Origin: Babesia bovis T2Bo
Lineage: Eukaryota > Apicomplexa > Aconoidasida > Piroplasmida > Babesiidae
DNA: 64,000 bases
Direction: 5' to 3'
Assembly (NCBI RefSeq): GCF_000165395.2
Contig: NC_010574.1
Location: 1,488,001 to 1,552,000, forward strand
This document shows positions 1-12,310 of this stretch, in pieces. The translations under genes were made by a program, and so were the position numbers. The notes beneath the pieces are model-generated. The model was not told the origin of the DNA. It saw only the letters and a list, made by a program, of their open reading frames with translations, and did no database searches. The first letter of the stretch is position 1. Each line of letters starts with the position of its first letter.

Positions 1-88
1 GTCACAGGGTGTGGAGTGTACTTTATGCCACGCACCCTTATATTAAGCTCAATATTAATTTAAATAGATAGACCAAAATGCGGTAAAA

Positions 89-1059
89 ATGGCGCATAAT
101 CATGCCATTTCAACGATGGCCGCTATGGCTTCGCGGAACACAAAAGCCGCTAACCGTGCTAAGGCTTCAATGAAGCGTTTTCGTACGGCTGTAACAAAGA
201 TTCTGAATGAGGTATGTATACCATTTGTATATAAACGCTATATGTTACAGGTTGAAGAATCAGACGCGGATACTTTGGACAGCGTCAGTGTGTAGGTGGC
301 TCTGATCATTTCGTAATCTGACGACAGAGCTGACGCCATTAAACGTGTAAAGGCAGATGCCACTGAAGTGCTTACGGACTTGCATGGGTATTCCGAGGAG
401 ATAACTGCAACGAAGGTATACTATATGCCAAGATCCATCATCATTATTAGGCATCTGATGAGCTATATAACTCCTTGTTAACGGAGCTAAAGGGTTACTT
501 AGATAAGATTGATGCCGTGCAATCTCGTTTATCTATGGTAGAATCTGATCCTAGTGAGGCTACTGCGTCTAATGAGACTCCAACAGTAGTAAAGAGCGTG
601 AAAATAGCCTCAAGCCCTCGTGAAACTGCTCAAAGTAGCAATGTACAAAGGCAGCTACAGCAGCAATTGGCTCCTCCTAGGTATGAGCAATATGCGATCG
701 TTTATATTTATTTACAGTTTCATATCTCCAATTGATTCCACCATTTTCAACGAACGTTCTGAGCAGATCAGTCATTTACGTTCAAGTGTCTACGACATCC
801 ATGACATATATGTTCAAATTGGCGATATAGCAGAGCAACAAGGAGACCAATTGGGTATGTGTACATGCATAATCTAATATAGTGGCATACAGACAACATC
901 GAGATGAACATGATACGGACGCTTGGTGACACACTGGAAACCAATGTAGCTATACAAAACACGGCTGATCGTGAAAGCACATCATGGAGGCACAGATTTG
1001 TGATATGTGTATTGCTACTATGCTTGATTGTCATCATTTTCAAGTATCGATCTCTTTGA
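89..1059 (+). CDS. Qa-SNARE (syntaxin-like), tail-anchored membrane protein
   Basis: Six exons join in frame (89-211, about 251-291, 328-415, 451-680, 718-854, 893-1059) to about 261 residues. The C-terminal third is a SNARE motif: heptad helix ISHLRSSVYDIHDIYVQIGD, the zero-layer region QQGDQLDNIEMN with a glutamine, and then a tail anchor FVICVLLLCLIVIIF just before the stop. Qa-SNAREs assemble four-helix bundles that drive vesicle fusion on the secretory or endosomal route. The N-terminal half is helical and would be the Habc-like region. The intron at 855-892 is fixed by the QL/DNIE join. The donor of the second intron (288 or 292) is the least certain boundary. The Golgi, endosomal or plasma-membrane subtype cannot be told by eye. 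An additional upstream exon outside the window is possible. Confidence 0.82.
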
Positions 1060-1253
1060 GTTCCCAGTGGCAACTACTGGAACATTGGCACCAATTAAAT
1101 TACAACAATGCAGTTTTAATATGGAAATTATTTGTGTCTGTGCGATTTTATCCATATTGTTTATTTTCCCCCTTGGGGGAGAATTATGTGTTATAAATGG
1201 TAACACAACTATCCCATCATTTTACAGAAGCATCCTATAAGTCCAAAAATGGC

Positions 1254-1973
1254 TTAAACGGTTAAAACAACTTTAATATGCGCCTTGGGTTTTCTTATGA
1301 TATCGCATCTACCTTTCGCACGAAAGAGTGGCTTTTTAATGAACCCTCCGTTGGTTGCTGTTAATTCTCTAAATTTGGGGGCCAAAGGTACATTATCATC
1401 ACCGTACATCCGTTGAGCATTGGTTAGGGCAGATTTAATTAGCTTGTAAATAGCTACTGCGTAACGATTAGCTCCCCGTTGTGCTAAATCGCCCATGGCA
1501 ACCATTACAGGCAGTTTTTTTATTTGTCTGAATATTTTGTTAACTTTAATGGGCGATAATAGCTGCCAACGTGCAACTGCTTGGACTCTTCTTTCAAGCT
1601 GAATCTTGTCTAATCTGCCGCCCTTATGTCGCTTACGATAAGGCCAATTATACTCACGTCGATATGCTTCATCAAGCATGATCTTTTTCCACTGCTTTAA
1701 CGAATTAGCCACCATACGATCACATGGACTATCTCCTTTGTAATTCCTTCTAGGAAATGGTGAGTTGATTCTTTGAACCTATGTAATATAACCAAGGGTA
1801 ATAACACTACTTACTATTTCCATTTTCTTGGATCTTGAGGTACGTAAAATAGCGCCCAATGGCTGGATCCCATGATTACCTGAATCATTGATCACAAATG
1901 CAATGATATGGACAGATGTGGCTAACTGGAAAACCCAAATCCAAGAATGCATTGCATTTTTCTTAGAACGCAA
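1254..1973 (-). CDS. Organellar (apicoplast-type) ribosomal protein uL22
   Basis: Two exons (1973-1815 and 1778-1254, 36-nt intron, phase 0) give about 227 residues. The C-terminal half has uL22 features: a long helical centre and the basic tail RAKGRCDIIRKPKAHIKVVL, matching the family's AKGR...I.K...HI.VVL signature. uL22 lines the peptide exit tunnel of bacterial-type large subunits. The N-terminus has basic residues followed by a hydrophobic stretch (WIWVFQLATSVHIIAFVI, residues about 11-28). This looks like a signal peptide followed by a transit-like segment, the bipartite leader of apicoplast proteins. Exon 1 carries the leader alone. A mitochondrial uL22 is the alternative. Confidence 0.78.
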
Positions 1974-2786
1974 CGAGCGATTGGTCGGCGTTGCTCTCTC
2001 CGAATGTAAATTTCAAATAATATATTACTAGTAATATTGATGAATTCATGTATAAGTTCGATTAGAAGCCACTGGGATTTAGGGTTTAAAGAGAAGGAAG
2101 GTCTATTATGTATGGATCAATCTATATAAGTGAAACATCATATATATTGTATCCAAAGATCATTCAGTATATCATACATACAATTTATATGTAAATATAT
2201 GTGTTGATATTGGTATAAAAAGCATATATTCATATGCACATTACAAGTGGTGGAAGGATGGGATCACTAGCAGATCACATGATAAATATTTTTAATCATA
2301 AATGTTTTCATATAAACGTTATTCAAACTCTATCTTGATTTAATGTGTAAACTTGTTCGACTTGTTCAAGATCCTTTCAATGGGTTTTCTAATGATGCCA
2401 ATGGTATGTAGTCATTTTAACGCTAGACTCTATGATTTTACATATTATGCGGGAATAGTTCTGGATTGTTGTATATCACATAAGTAGCAACAGTACAGGG
2501 TGCCCTTTCGGACTATTAGGGGCTAATTTTCATTTGTGAAAGCCGTTAAAATTTATCGTATGAGCCTATGAAATAGACCGGCTTCTTTGAAGTTCAATTG
2601 TTACAGGGATGCGTATGATTTTATATAGCATGGCATGCGTACACATAACGGAGAATCATTATATTTATATGTATAATATACTTCCAATTTAGTGCTGCCA
2701 GAAACTTCCGATATTGAACGAGAACATTGTTCGGTGTCTTTGTTTCATATAACTGGAATGATAGTTAAATTGAACATTTTCTACCA
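1974..2786. other. Divergent intergenic region, uL22 / Na+/H+ exchanger
   Basis: This is 0.8 kb between two divergent genes. It is AT-rich with no supported ORF or RNA gene. It should contain the 5' regions of both genes. I see no conserved motif that I can name. Confidence 0.5.
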
Positions 2787-5700
2787 ATGGTTCGCCTTTG
2801 TGGCGAATGGCTATTTGTATCGATCCCAATTTATTTGGGACCGCTATTGGCAAAGGTTGATGGTAAGCCTGCGTTAAGATCAGCTGTTGCGTCGTTGCCA
2901 AGATTAAAGGATAGGTCTGGATTTTATGGCAGAAAAGATGAAGATTCTTCATCCGCCACTTCCGTAGACATTAATGGTGCAACAGATGCTGATAAATCTC
3001 CAGTTCACTTCATTGGGGATATACCTGATGCTGGCTTGAATGATGGAGCCCTGCATAGTTGGACTGAGGGTTTGGATTATTATTCCATAGATCCACGTAG
3101 TGAAATGGCATCAGAAAATACCGTTGGTGACGCTAAGCTAACATTTGTTGCGACATGTGGCTCAGCAGATGAGCTACGTCTAGAAGATCTCAAGGATGCT
3201 GTGAAAAATCCAGCAATGGTTCCACCTCATGTAGCTCAGTTGATAATTCTGGCATGTTTCATTTGTCTTTCAGCATGTCTTTTACAGTTTATAATATCAA
3301 AGGTAAACGAGAAGATCCCGATATCGATTGCATGTTTTATCTTTGGTATGATAACATATGCCTTTGCTGTGCTTTTGGAGCCCTACGGCTTTGATGATCC
3401 TCTGTCTAAATCTATTAACGGGCTCCGTAGGATTGACAGCTCGGTGTTGTATTATGGTGTTTTGCCCATATTACTCTATGAAGCAACACAGGATATCAAC
3501 TGGTATTCATTTTGTAACTTCTTTCTTGGAGGCATCAGTCTTGCCATTGTTGGTGTAGTACTTCAAGTGGGTATCCTGGGACTATTGTTTCACTACGTCT
3601 TGAATATTTCTCCGTCTAAGCATATTACCTTGAGTTTTTTGTTGGCTTCCATCCTGAGTTCCACGGATCCTGTAGCTGTCCTTGCGGTTCTTAGTGGTGT
3701 AAAGGCACATCCCAAGCTATCCTCCATTTTTAACGGTTAGTTTACGTATATATGTGTACCAATATTCAGGCGAGTCACTTATCAATGATGGTTCGTCCGT
3801 CTTACTTTTTCAGTTTTTCTACTTGCTACTAGTGGGTGAAACAAAGCCAATTTGGTACCATATACTTGTTTTTTGTAAGCTACTACTATTAAGTCCTCTT
3901 TTGGGTATGATTGTCGGCGTTATTGTGACCATGTGGATAAGTATATTCAGGAAGCATCACAGTGCCCAGTGTCTTGCTGTCATTACCGTCGGTCATTTGC
4001 TGTATTTCATATCTGAGTATACGATGAACTTATCAGGTCCATTAGCTATCGTATGCTATGGTGTCTTTATTAAGGCCTACGGTTTGATAGCCTTTGACCG
4101 TGAGGCTTTGGATAAACACCATCACTTTGTGGAGGGTATCTGCTTGATAGCGAATTCTGCTGTGTTCATGATTAGCGGTGCGCTTACTGTAGGTATGTTA
4201 CAAGCTCAGCTTCAGGGGGCAGGCGTTCTATCCCTTTTGGGCAAATTGATTGCCATGTATATTTTATTGAACTTGGCCAGGGCTTTTATGATTCTTGTAT
4301 TTAGCCCACTCTTGTCATATGTTGGATATGGCTTGAACTACAAAGAGGTAAGTTATGGATAGATGCATTATAATCCCGTAGACATTGTTACTCATTTGGG
4401 GAGGACTGCGTGGTGCCATAGTGCTTGTCATGGGTTTGCGTCTAGAGAGTGATCGCAACACTCCTGATGAAATAAGTGACCTTTTGGCTTTCTATATTGG
4501 CGGTAGTGTCATGTTAATTCTGTTATTACAGGGATTAACCTTTGAGATGTTATATCGTTTACTTCGTCCGTATCCAATGAAGCCATTCCGGCGTGTCTAT
4601 TTGCTTAAGGTGATGAAGGTTATTGACCGTGAGTTTAGCTTGGAGGTTGAATGGCTTCGTACACACTGGTTATTTAAAAACACTGATGCTGTGGAACGTG
4701 CTATCCGTTTAGTGCCGAAAATGGCCACCATAAGGTGGAACGCAACGGGTAACTTAGAGTTTGATATACCTGATATTGATAACGCTTTCGCTGGCACCCC
4801 CGTGCCTTCACCTATTCAAACACATCTATTTCAAGAGGGAATACAATTTGATGCATCCTCACAGATTGATCGCTGCCACACTCTCTACAGTTGCTCCGTT
4901 CAATCCGACAATTCGTCGGCGGAAGATGGCGAGGAAGCGTTAGAGAAAAAACAGGGCATAGATAAAGACGCATTGAAGTCTATGTCTCCTAGACCATCAG
5001 GACGGTCTACACCACGATCGCAGGTAAAATCACCCCGTCGGGATAGTTCTCCAGTGGAAGAAACAGATAACACTGAGGAAAAGGACCGACCTTTATTAAC
5101 GTATTCTATAATGAACGTGAATTATAACATGGATAATTTACGGTATGACCCAAAAAGGTATCTTCAGCTTCTGGAGCACTCTGTAACCGATGATATGGGC
5201 TCTTCCCAGGATTATCTGAATCAGAGCACCATGTCATACATTATGGAATCCAATTCAGTTCGTTCGACTGCACCACCGAACGTAGGCTTGAGTGACTCAA
5301 TAGTTACTACTGATAACACGTTAACTCGTTCGGATACGGATGCAACTATTAATCTAGACAACCTCTACCAACGCCCTGTACACAAACGCTTTGCAGCTAG
5401 CACAGTGGTACCTCGAATGGAAAGTGACGACCGTATTTTTGAATACTCTCAGTATGAAGACGGTGATGGCCAAGATTCGGACCACGGAAATAGTGGAGTG
5501 CGCCGTGTTCTTCGCAAGGAACAGGAAGGTGAACTATACATTATGATATTCAATGCCTTCTCTGATATGTATAACAAATTGTACCACTCTGCTCTCATTG
5601 ATGGCGGGTCTCTACTCATGCTACAGGCCACTCTGGACACCGCATCTGACTTTGCTTTGAAGAAGCTGCAGAAGAGGTCCATTGCTGCTTGGGCTGCAGT

Positions 5701-6295
5701 GCTTGCTGATGCGCCTCCAGATTGCAATTTTGTTGAGTCTGACGTAGGAGTGGAGGCTATGGACGGATTTGAGTTTGAGTGGTTCGTGTTGCATTCCATG
5801 ATAGAGAAGCGTGTCAAGGACATTGACGGGTGGTTTGGTATTCAGTTTCTGAATTTTTCACAACACAATGCAGTTCAATCCGTCTTGGAGTTGCTGGTAT
5901 CATACATTGATGTGCATCAGCACCTCCTAGATCGTGGCGGTCGTAATTTAGAATTATTACTCGAGGGCAAGCTTTTGAATAGTTTCCGCGCTCAGATAAG
6001 CAAGGCCAAATGCTACATTGCATCTTTATATCAAAGGTATCCACAAGATTTTGACCATGGGTTGATAACCATGGGTGCTTGCATGATGCTTCGGATTAAG
6101 CGTGACGTTGTGAATGAGCAGTCAACTCAAGGTTTGTTGCTTGAGGAGGACCGTGTTCGTATCGTAGAGATTTTGGAGGATCAGCTGTTCAGTGTTGCGA
6201 CCACGCATAACCGCATTAGTATGTTTAAGAGGATTTTCCGTCGTGCCTTTCATGCACTCACGTGTTGGTACCTTTGGCGCCGGAACAGCAGTTGA
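2787..6295 (+). CDS. Na+/H+ exchanger (NHE/CPA1 family)
   Basis: Three exons (2787-3735, 3770-4347, 4382-6295; 34-nt introns) give about 1,146 residues. An in-frame TAA at 2766 makes the ATG at 2787 the first usable start. The membrane domain shows the family hallmarks in order: ILPILLYE-like VLPILLYEATQDINW, SILSSTDPVAVLAVL, then GESLINDGSSVLLF (the E/D-rich ion-binding helix), a FISEYTMNLSGPLA segment, and WGGLRGAIVLVMGLRL. This predicts about ten to twelve transmembrane helices exchanging H+ for Na+ for pH control. The C-terminal 600 residues are cytosolic, with a Ser/Pro/Arg-rich low-complexity stretch followed by a conserved helical tail. This resembles the long regulatory tails of apicomplexan NHEs. 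The exon 1/2 join falls exactly at G|ESLINDG, which fixes the splice site. Confidence 0.93.
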
Positions 6296-6508
6296 CTCAA
6301 TTTTTAACAATTTTATTCACGCATTACTGCGTCATGGCGTGTACTTTGTTAATACGATTTGCCACAATAACCTGACGATGAGAATCCCTATCGCATAACA
6401 TGTAGTTACATGATAAAATAAGCTATTACTAGATCATATATCTGTGGTAATCAAACATAGTAACACTGTCATGAAATGGCTATAGATGTAGATACCCAGA
6501 TAAACACT

Positions 6509-9500
6509 TCATTTATGAGATATTATTCTCGTGTTGAGAAATGTGATCACATCGCGCATCTCATGGAGCGATTTGTAATTGTCAAGCAAGTATGCCTTGT
6601 ACGCTGTCATAATTGTAACAGCATTGTCAATTAGTAAGCATTTGGCACCATCGTCCGTGATATTGACGTTGAACTTAGCATGAGGCAACTTCATTGGCAA
6701 CAAGGACTGCCGCCTACGGTCAATGGATGCATCACCTAATTTGGGTAGCCAACTAGGCACAGAACGTCCATGTCCCATGGGTTGTAGCTTGCCAAAAGCC
6801 GTATTCTCAAGTCCACAGGCTGCCCACATGCCTGGTGCTTTGGCCAATATGTTTGCGCTCTTTGCCAGTATCTTGGGATCCATGGTTTCATAGTACAGAA
6901 TGTTAGGTTCTTTACTGAAACGTAAAAATTCGTAAATATCAAGTTTAGCCAAATGTGAAACTGTATCTTCGTCATCATATTTACTGTCGGTACCGTCAAA
7001 CAGGAGCTCCAAGAGATACGAAGCTACGTTCCGTTCAGCCATCAATGCCATCAAAACCAGAGCTACTAACATTATCTGTTCCGTGTTGGCATTGACACCA
7101 AGGACATATATACAATGCGATAACACTTCGATGTGGCGTTGGCAATTCACCAAGCAGTAGAGAACTACATCCTTGACCAGTAATTCCTGGGTTACCAAGT
7201 GGGCGAAACATTCGTTGAAGGTAAACGGCGCTTGATAAGGTAGAGACACACCAGAGAGTAAGCATTTCAACTTGATGCCACTCTTTTTAATGGCATTAAC
7301 CAGCTCATTACGTTGCGTTTCATTCACGTATTCTATAACTTTTCTATACAAGCACAATGCCACTTTATGCTGTTGTGAGTGCGATATTACACGAATAACC
7401 AAGGGTAGTAGCAACCTTGCCATGACTAATTCACCAAATCGGGCTCCATTCTTGCCTGGAAGTTCCTCTCCTTTAAGCATGTATGCGCAGGCCTCAATAA
7501 GCGTCTCGAGCATTAGCAGCACATCTATGCTATCAATGTCAAACACATAAGAAAGTAATATCCTTATGCTCTCAAAATCAATGTTCCATATTGCTAAACG
7601 AACGCAATTGAGGAATGATAGCTGCAGCTTTCGATTAAAAGTTTGATAGTACTTTGCAATGTTGGTCAGCCTTCTGAGTAACATAGAATTAACCTGACCA
7701 TGAAGAGTGTATGCACGCATCACAAGTTCACGTTCGCAGTTGCATTGGGCGTTTTGTATCGATATGACGTCCCAAAGGGTGATCTTAAGTGGCTTACATA
7801 ATGTCAACGCTTTCAAAAGCTCTAACGAATGACCATTGTCACGCAACCTCGAACATATATCAGTTATAGCACCATCATCACGATGGCAATCTAGGTCAGC
7901 ATGGTTCGATAGGAATGTCTTGATTTTCTCGAATATAAGCAATGCTACAAGAACTGCAGATTCATCACCCCAAGAATTGTTAACATCTCCAGACTGCCTT
8001 GTAGCAGTTTCATTTACAGCTGACTGATTTGTATTGCGCGCTTTGGCGTAACGGCTTAATTTAGGTGCGGATGCCATAGTAACCACCACCTCTTCTTGGC
8101 GTGCTATGGCAGACAACGCCACAGTTAGATTCTTGTAACTGTTTGACCATCCTGTCTGGAGCTTCCGTAGACGTTTCAACCACTCGTCAGTAGCAGGTAC
8201 CATGTAATCGAACCCATGGGTAAGCGTCGCCGCCATTATAAGAATGTCATTAGTTTTCTCATCCTGCGTCGTATTGTTTTTTATACACGTCATTAGAGTA
8301 CCATGTAGATTGTCAGTATCATATATATCCGTAGTATATTGGTTTCTCAATTTTGTTCCTTCAAGGGGTGTAGCAATGTTGGAAGTTCCACATTCGGATC
8401 TCGAATCCCATTGGTGAATGGAACATTCGGTCGTGGTATCGTGGATTACACTGCCATATGCATTTTCCAAATCATTTATCGTAGTATCCCTGCATACATC
8501 ACCACAAGCAGCTGAATGGTTATTACATGTGGCATATAATCCCACGTAATGTGCATATGCAACGAAGAGCATGACATGCGGATCTGTTACTGCATTAGTT
8601 TGCGTTTCTATTAGCAGATGTGATATCTTAGCTCCAATCCGGGTGCATTGAGTAACTTTCCAATATTGCATTAAAGGCAAACCTAGCATAACGCGGATGG
8701 TGTAATGGATATCGTGGCGTTCAATCAAGGTTACAATTCGCTTTACCATAGATATGAGCATACTCACATCAGACTTTGGCAAATCATCAATGAAGTTACA
8801 TAAACCAAGTATCCATCCAAGGCTAGCTGGCTCTGAATGTGCCACCTCAAGGTATTCCGCAAAGAGGTTAATGATATCAGCGGTCACTGAATAACAAGGA
8901 ACAATGTATTTATAGATTATGCCCAGTACCACATAAAGGGCGCCTCCTAGTTTGGAATATGCATTCCACCTTGGAATAACAGATGATAGCATATCTATTA
9001 CCATTTTTGGTAACCCATCGATGGGTGACTGGTGACAATGGAAGTGACACAAGCCAAATAAGTATAAGACTGCCTTATCGCAATTGGAGTTGTTGGTATC
9101 CATGGATGTGTCATCTGTTAATGGCAGCATGCCATTTAAGTGTTGCATCATGTGTTGCACCACCTCAGAACTGGATTCCAAATTTAGAGCATTAACTAGT
9201 GCCGAGAGATTAATGAGTACATTGCCGCCAATACCACCAACATGCGAAAGAACCGTTTTCGAAGCATTTGCACAAATCAAATCTCGATTGTGTGATTTGT
9301 TATCCAACTTGATACCATATAACCTAAACAGAGCACTGCTGTGAAATATCCGTATTAATCCTAACCCAGATTCCGCCCCCTGCATAGGTGGTACGCACAA
9401 TTCAACGTCAACTGTTGCTTTCTTAGGCACTTGTTTCTGCCCTTCATCTTCTTCAAGGAAGCCCCTGTAAGCGCTGATAGTCTGCTTTGAGTTCGCGAAA

Positions 9501-12310
9501 GTCTGTAGCAAATCTCGTGTAACTCTTCGTATTTCACGGTTGTAGCCTAATACAGTATCGTTTCTACGCGATATAAGTTCAACACGGTTGGTGGCCTCAA
9601 TTTCAGCATCAACTACACCAGAAATAAGCATGCTGTGTGCCTCTAGGGTGCTTAAATCACGTTTACTATCCAAATAACTGTCTATAAACGCTGCAAAATT
9701 TATTTCGAAAAACTCTTGGTGCAGCCTGGCAAAAGTACAAACCAGACGTTTCTTGTTAATGCGATCAAGCAGAGAGTTGCAATCACACTCTTTATTATCA
9801 TGCCACGCTCGTATTCCTTGGATTTTATTCCAAAGGGATGATTTGAGCAGGTTCGACACGGCTTTCATCCCGTAGCTATTGCTCATCGCTATCAGTTGCA
9901 ACAGCGATGGTAATATGAGGTTCATGTCTATCACATCCTCATCCGTAATCACACCTTGGATGTTGTCTATCAAATTTTGGAGATACGCGCAAAAGAATTT
10001 GCCAACTGCGTTGCTTACATTTTGATCCATCTGGTTTGCCTGGAACAACGGTTGGATATAAACTTTATATGCTACACCAAAGTCCATAACATCTTTAGTG
10101 CACATACGAGTGCAGCAATCCACAGCAAAAACAGGAAACTCCACAAACAGTGAACTCAAGCTATTCACAAACTTTACAGCATCCTCAGGACGATACTTAC
10201 ACAAGGATCTGAATACCCTAATATGGACTTCCTTTTGTTCGGCTGTCATTGATTGCGCTTCCCCAAGCTTAGCCACTGTGATTACCTTGGAACTGGGTAT
10301 TTCGCTGTGCTTCAGCAGAAGACACCGCCATTTGGCGTCGAGAATAGAGAAACCTTTGACGCCCTCGATGCACCTGCGGGTGTCTACATGTCCAAAAATG
10401 TATTTTATCCCGCTGTAAACGATAGGCAGTGCAAGCTTATGTCTGGCCAACCGTGCAAACAGAAACAAGTTGTGCTCAATCATCTGAATACCTAAACCAG
10501 GATCCACATGTATGTATTTCCGGATAATTAGCATAGTCGATTCAACCAGAGGTGATATGAAAAACAAAGCCCGCTCATTATTGATGGCAGCTAATTTAAA
10601 TATGTAACCAAGAGCTGTTGCATGGATAGATTGGTTTGGAATCAGTGTCATCAGAGCAACATTTACAAAATCACGCAGACACCATTCCTTCTTTAGGTAA
10701 ATAACCGTACCACGTAAATTCGGGATTTCATGCATTATGTGACCATTATTTAAAATCGCTGCATTGACGTAGATTTTTTGTAGCGTGTTGCATGCCCATG
10801 TGACGTCCGATATCATGTGAATCCTAGATTTTATTGCTGTAGACAAACCGAATTCAGCGCCTTCTGCGCACAGGGAGTCTATTTCATTGTTTATATGCAT
10901 TTCATCCAGTTCAAAAAACGGCGTTTGCCCAGTGGATTGGGCAATGTCAAATTGCCTCGCATAAGCTGCAATGGAATCATCGGAGACCCTATTTTTGATG
11001 TTTTCTAATATAGGCTCAATATGGTCATTACCCTCTATAGAAAACCCACAACCATCGATATAGGCTACCATTAACTTAGTTTTGAGCAGGCTTGCCACAT
11101 CCATGCATTCTATCCCATATTTGCCTTGAAACAACTGTATCTTGCTCCCGGCAATCAAAAGCTCTAGCAGGATATCCACCAATTTCACAAGATCATATAT
11201 CGGCTGGCTGTATCTATTGGCATGGTAAACTGCCATCACAATTGAATCTATAAGCAACCTTAGGACGTTAGGTCTTGAGGCGATGGCCGCCACGAGATTC
11301 ATGTTCAACGGCATATCAGCTCGAGGCTTCAATAGGCATTGTATGTACGTTAAGCAAGACCTTCTAGAGGTCAATAATGGTATATCAGATATTCTTAGTG
11401 ATATCGCCAGTATCCATAACAACTGCAAATCAGCCTTACCATCGCAATGGTAATCTACAACCTGCAGTACACGTGGTATAGCATTCGACAAACAATGTAT
11501 ATTCAATCTGCAGAATATACTTATACCAAAAGCCGCGCATACAGGATATGCCTGACCATAACCTAATTCGTCAAATATCAAAGATGATATACCAATATCC
11601 AAGCTGCGATGCAGTAAGTTGCTAACACGGGGTAACAAAACAATTTCGCGCATAGACCTCGATAACGCAGCCTTCATTATAGGGCCCTTTAAGTCCTCGT
11701 TAGTAAGCATCATCTGAAGTAAAGCGTATTCGAAGATGTCACCATCGGGTAAAGACCCTGTTAACTCAACCGCTAGTGATATTGCAGTGTCCACAGAATA
11801 GGTCAGATGGGTATCAGAATCTGGCTTCAAACCTACTAATACATGTGGGAGTAAATATTCTATAGGTTTTGACATCCTTTGGTAGGTAACAATAAGCGCT
11901 CTCAGCGCTACCACCCGTGATCTCTCCCATGATTCAGGGCTCTGCAGACACTCTCGCAAAGTGTTCACTCCAAAATCCGCTTTGATTGCTTCAATTTGAC
12001 TTGATCCTTCCAGCCAAATATCAGGAGGCATGAATAAAGACTTGGAAACGCTGTACGATGGCATACATTTGGGCACCTCGCCCCTTACTAGACTCAAAAG
12101 TACATCTAGAGCTGCGCCTATTACACAATTAATACATCGTACTAAACACCTACTTTCGGATGTTGATACTTTAGCCAGCGTTAAAGCCGCCGACTTTTGA
12201 AGAGATGCGTCATCACATAGTAGCGCACATAATGACTCTCTAGCTACTTGCTTTTTCTTTGCTTGTGATGAAATATAGATATTATCACCATCAACAGAAG
12301 ACATTGACAT
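6509..12310 (-). CDS. Large helical protein of unknown function (1,933 aa)
   Basis: This is a single uninterrupted exon encoding 1,933 residues, notable in a region where most genes have introns. I do not recognise the family. The sequence is almost wholly helical, rich in Leu/Ile/Cys, and has many amphipathic segments of about 35-40 residues. This suggests a HEAT/ARM-type solenoid scaffold. No catalytic motif, signal peptide or convincing membrane helix is evident. The N-terminus (MSMSSVDGDN) has two closely spaced Met codons, so the start may be two codons downstream. The gene converges with the NHE gene, with about 210 bp between them. A focadhesin-like or other long HEAT protein is possible but not shown. 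Confidence 0.8.
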   Translation of the reverse strand: MSMSSVDGDNIYISSQAKKKQVARESLCALLCDDASLQKSAALTLAKVSTSESRCLVRCINCVIGAALDVLLSLVRGEVPKCMPSYSVSKSLFMPPDIWLEGSSQIEAIKADFGVNTLRECLQSPESWERSRVVALRALIVTYQRMSKPIEYLLPHVLVGLKPDSDTHLTYSVDTAISLAVELTGSLPDGDIFEYALLQMMLTNEDLKGPIMKAALSRSMREIVLLPRVSNLLHRSLDIGISSLIFDELGYGQAYPVCAAFGISIFCRLNIHCLSNAIPRVLQVVDYHCDGKADLQLLWILAISLRISDIPLLTSRRSCLTYIQCLLKPRADMPLNMNLVAAIASRPNVLRLLIDSIVMAVYHANRYSQPIYDLVKLVDILLELLIAGSKIQLFQGKYGIECMDVASLLKTKLMVAYIDGCGFSIEGNDHIEPILENIKNRVSDDSIAAYARQFDIAQSTGQTPFFELDEMHINNEIDSLCAEGAEFGLSTAIKSRIHMISDVTWACNTLQKIYVNAAILNNGHIMHEIPNLRGTVIYLKKEWCLRDFVNVALMTLIPNQSIHATALGYIFKLAAINNERALFFISPLVESTMLIIRKYIHVDPGLGIQMIEHNLFLFARLARHKLALPIVYSGIKYIFGHVDTRRCIEGVKGFSILDAKWRCLLLKHSEIPSSKVITVAKLGEAQSMTAEQKEVHIRVFRSLCKYRPEDAVKFVNSLSSLFVEFPVFAVDCCTRMCTKDVMDFGVAYKVYIQPLFQANQMDQNVSNAVGKFFCAYLQNLIDNIQGVITDEDVIDMNLILPSLLQLIAMSNSYGMKAVSNLLKSSLWNKIQGIRAWHDNKECDCNSLLDRINKKRLVCTFARLHQEFFEINFAAFIDSYLDSKRDLSTLEAHSMLISGVVDAEIEATNRVELISRRNDTVLGYNREIRRVTRDLLQTFANSKQTISAYRGFLEEDEGQKQVPKKATVDVELCVPPMQGAESGLGLIRIFHSSALFRLYGIKLDNKSHNRDLICANASKTVLSHVGGIGGNVLINLSALVNALNLESSSEVVQHMMQHLNGMLPLTDDTSMDTNNSNCDKAVLYLFGLCHFHCHQSPIDGLPKMVIDMLSSVIPRWNAYSKLGGALYVVLGIIYKYIVPCYSVTADIINLFAEYLEVAHSEPASLGWILGLCNFIDDLPKSDVSMLISMVKRIVTLIERHDIHYTIRVMLGLPLMQYWKVTQCTRIGAKISHLLIETQTNAVTDPHVMLFVAYAHYVGLYATCNNHSAACGDVCRDTTINDLENAYGSVIHDTTTECSIHQWDSRSECGTSNIATPLEGTKLRNQYTTDIYDTDNLHGTLMTCIKNNTTQDEKTNDILIMAATLTHGFDYMVPATDEWLKRLRKLQTGWSNSYKNLTVALSAIARQEEVVVTMASAPKLSRYAKARNTNQSAVNETATRQSGDVNNSWGDESAVLVALLIFEKIKTFLSNHADLDCHRDDGAITDICSRLRDNGHSLELLKALTLCKPLKITLWDVISIQNAQCNCERELVMRAYTLHGQVNSMLLRRLTNIAKYYQTFNRKLQLSFLNCVRLAIWNIDFESIRILLSYVFDIDSIDVLLMLETLIEACAYMLKGEELPGKNGARFGELVMARLLLPLVIRVISHSQQHKVALCLYRKVIEYVNETQRNELVNAIKKSGIKLKCLLSGVSLPYQAPFTFNECFAHLVTQELLVKDVVLYCLVNCQRHIEVLSHCIYVLGVNANTEQIMLVALVLMALMAERNVASYLLELLFDGTDSKYDDEDTVSHLAKLDIYEFLRFSKEPNILYYETMDPKILAKSANILAKAPGMWAACGLENTAFGKLQPMGHGRSVPSWLPKLGDASIDRRRQSLLPMKLPHAKFNVNITDDGAKCLLIDNAVTIMTAYKAYLLDNYKSLHEMRDVITFLNTRIISHK

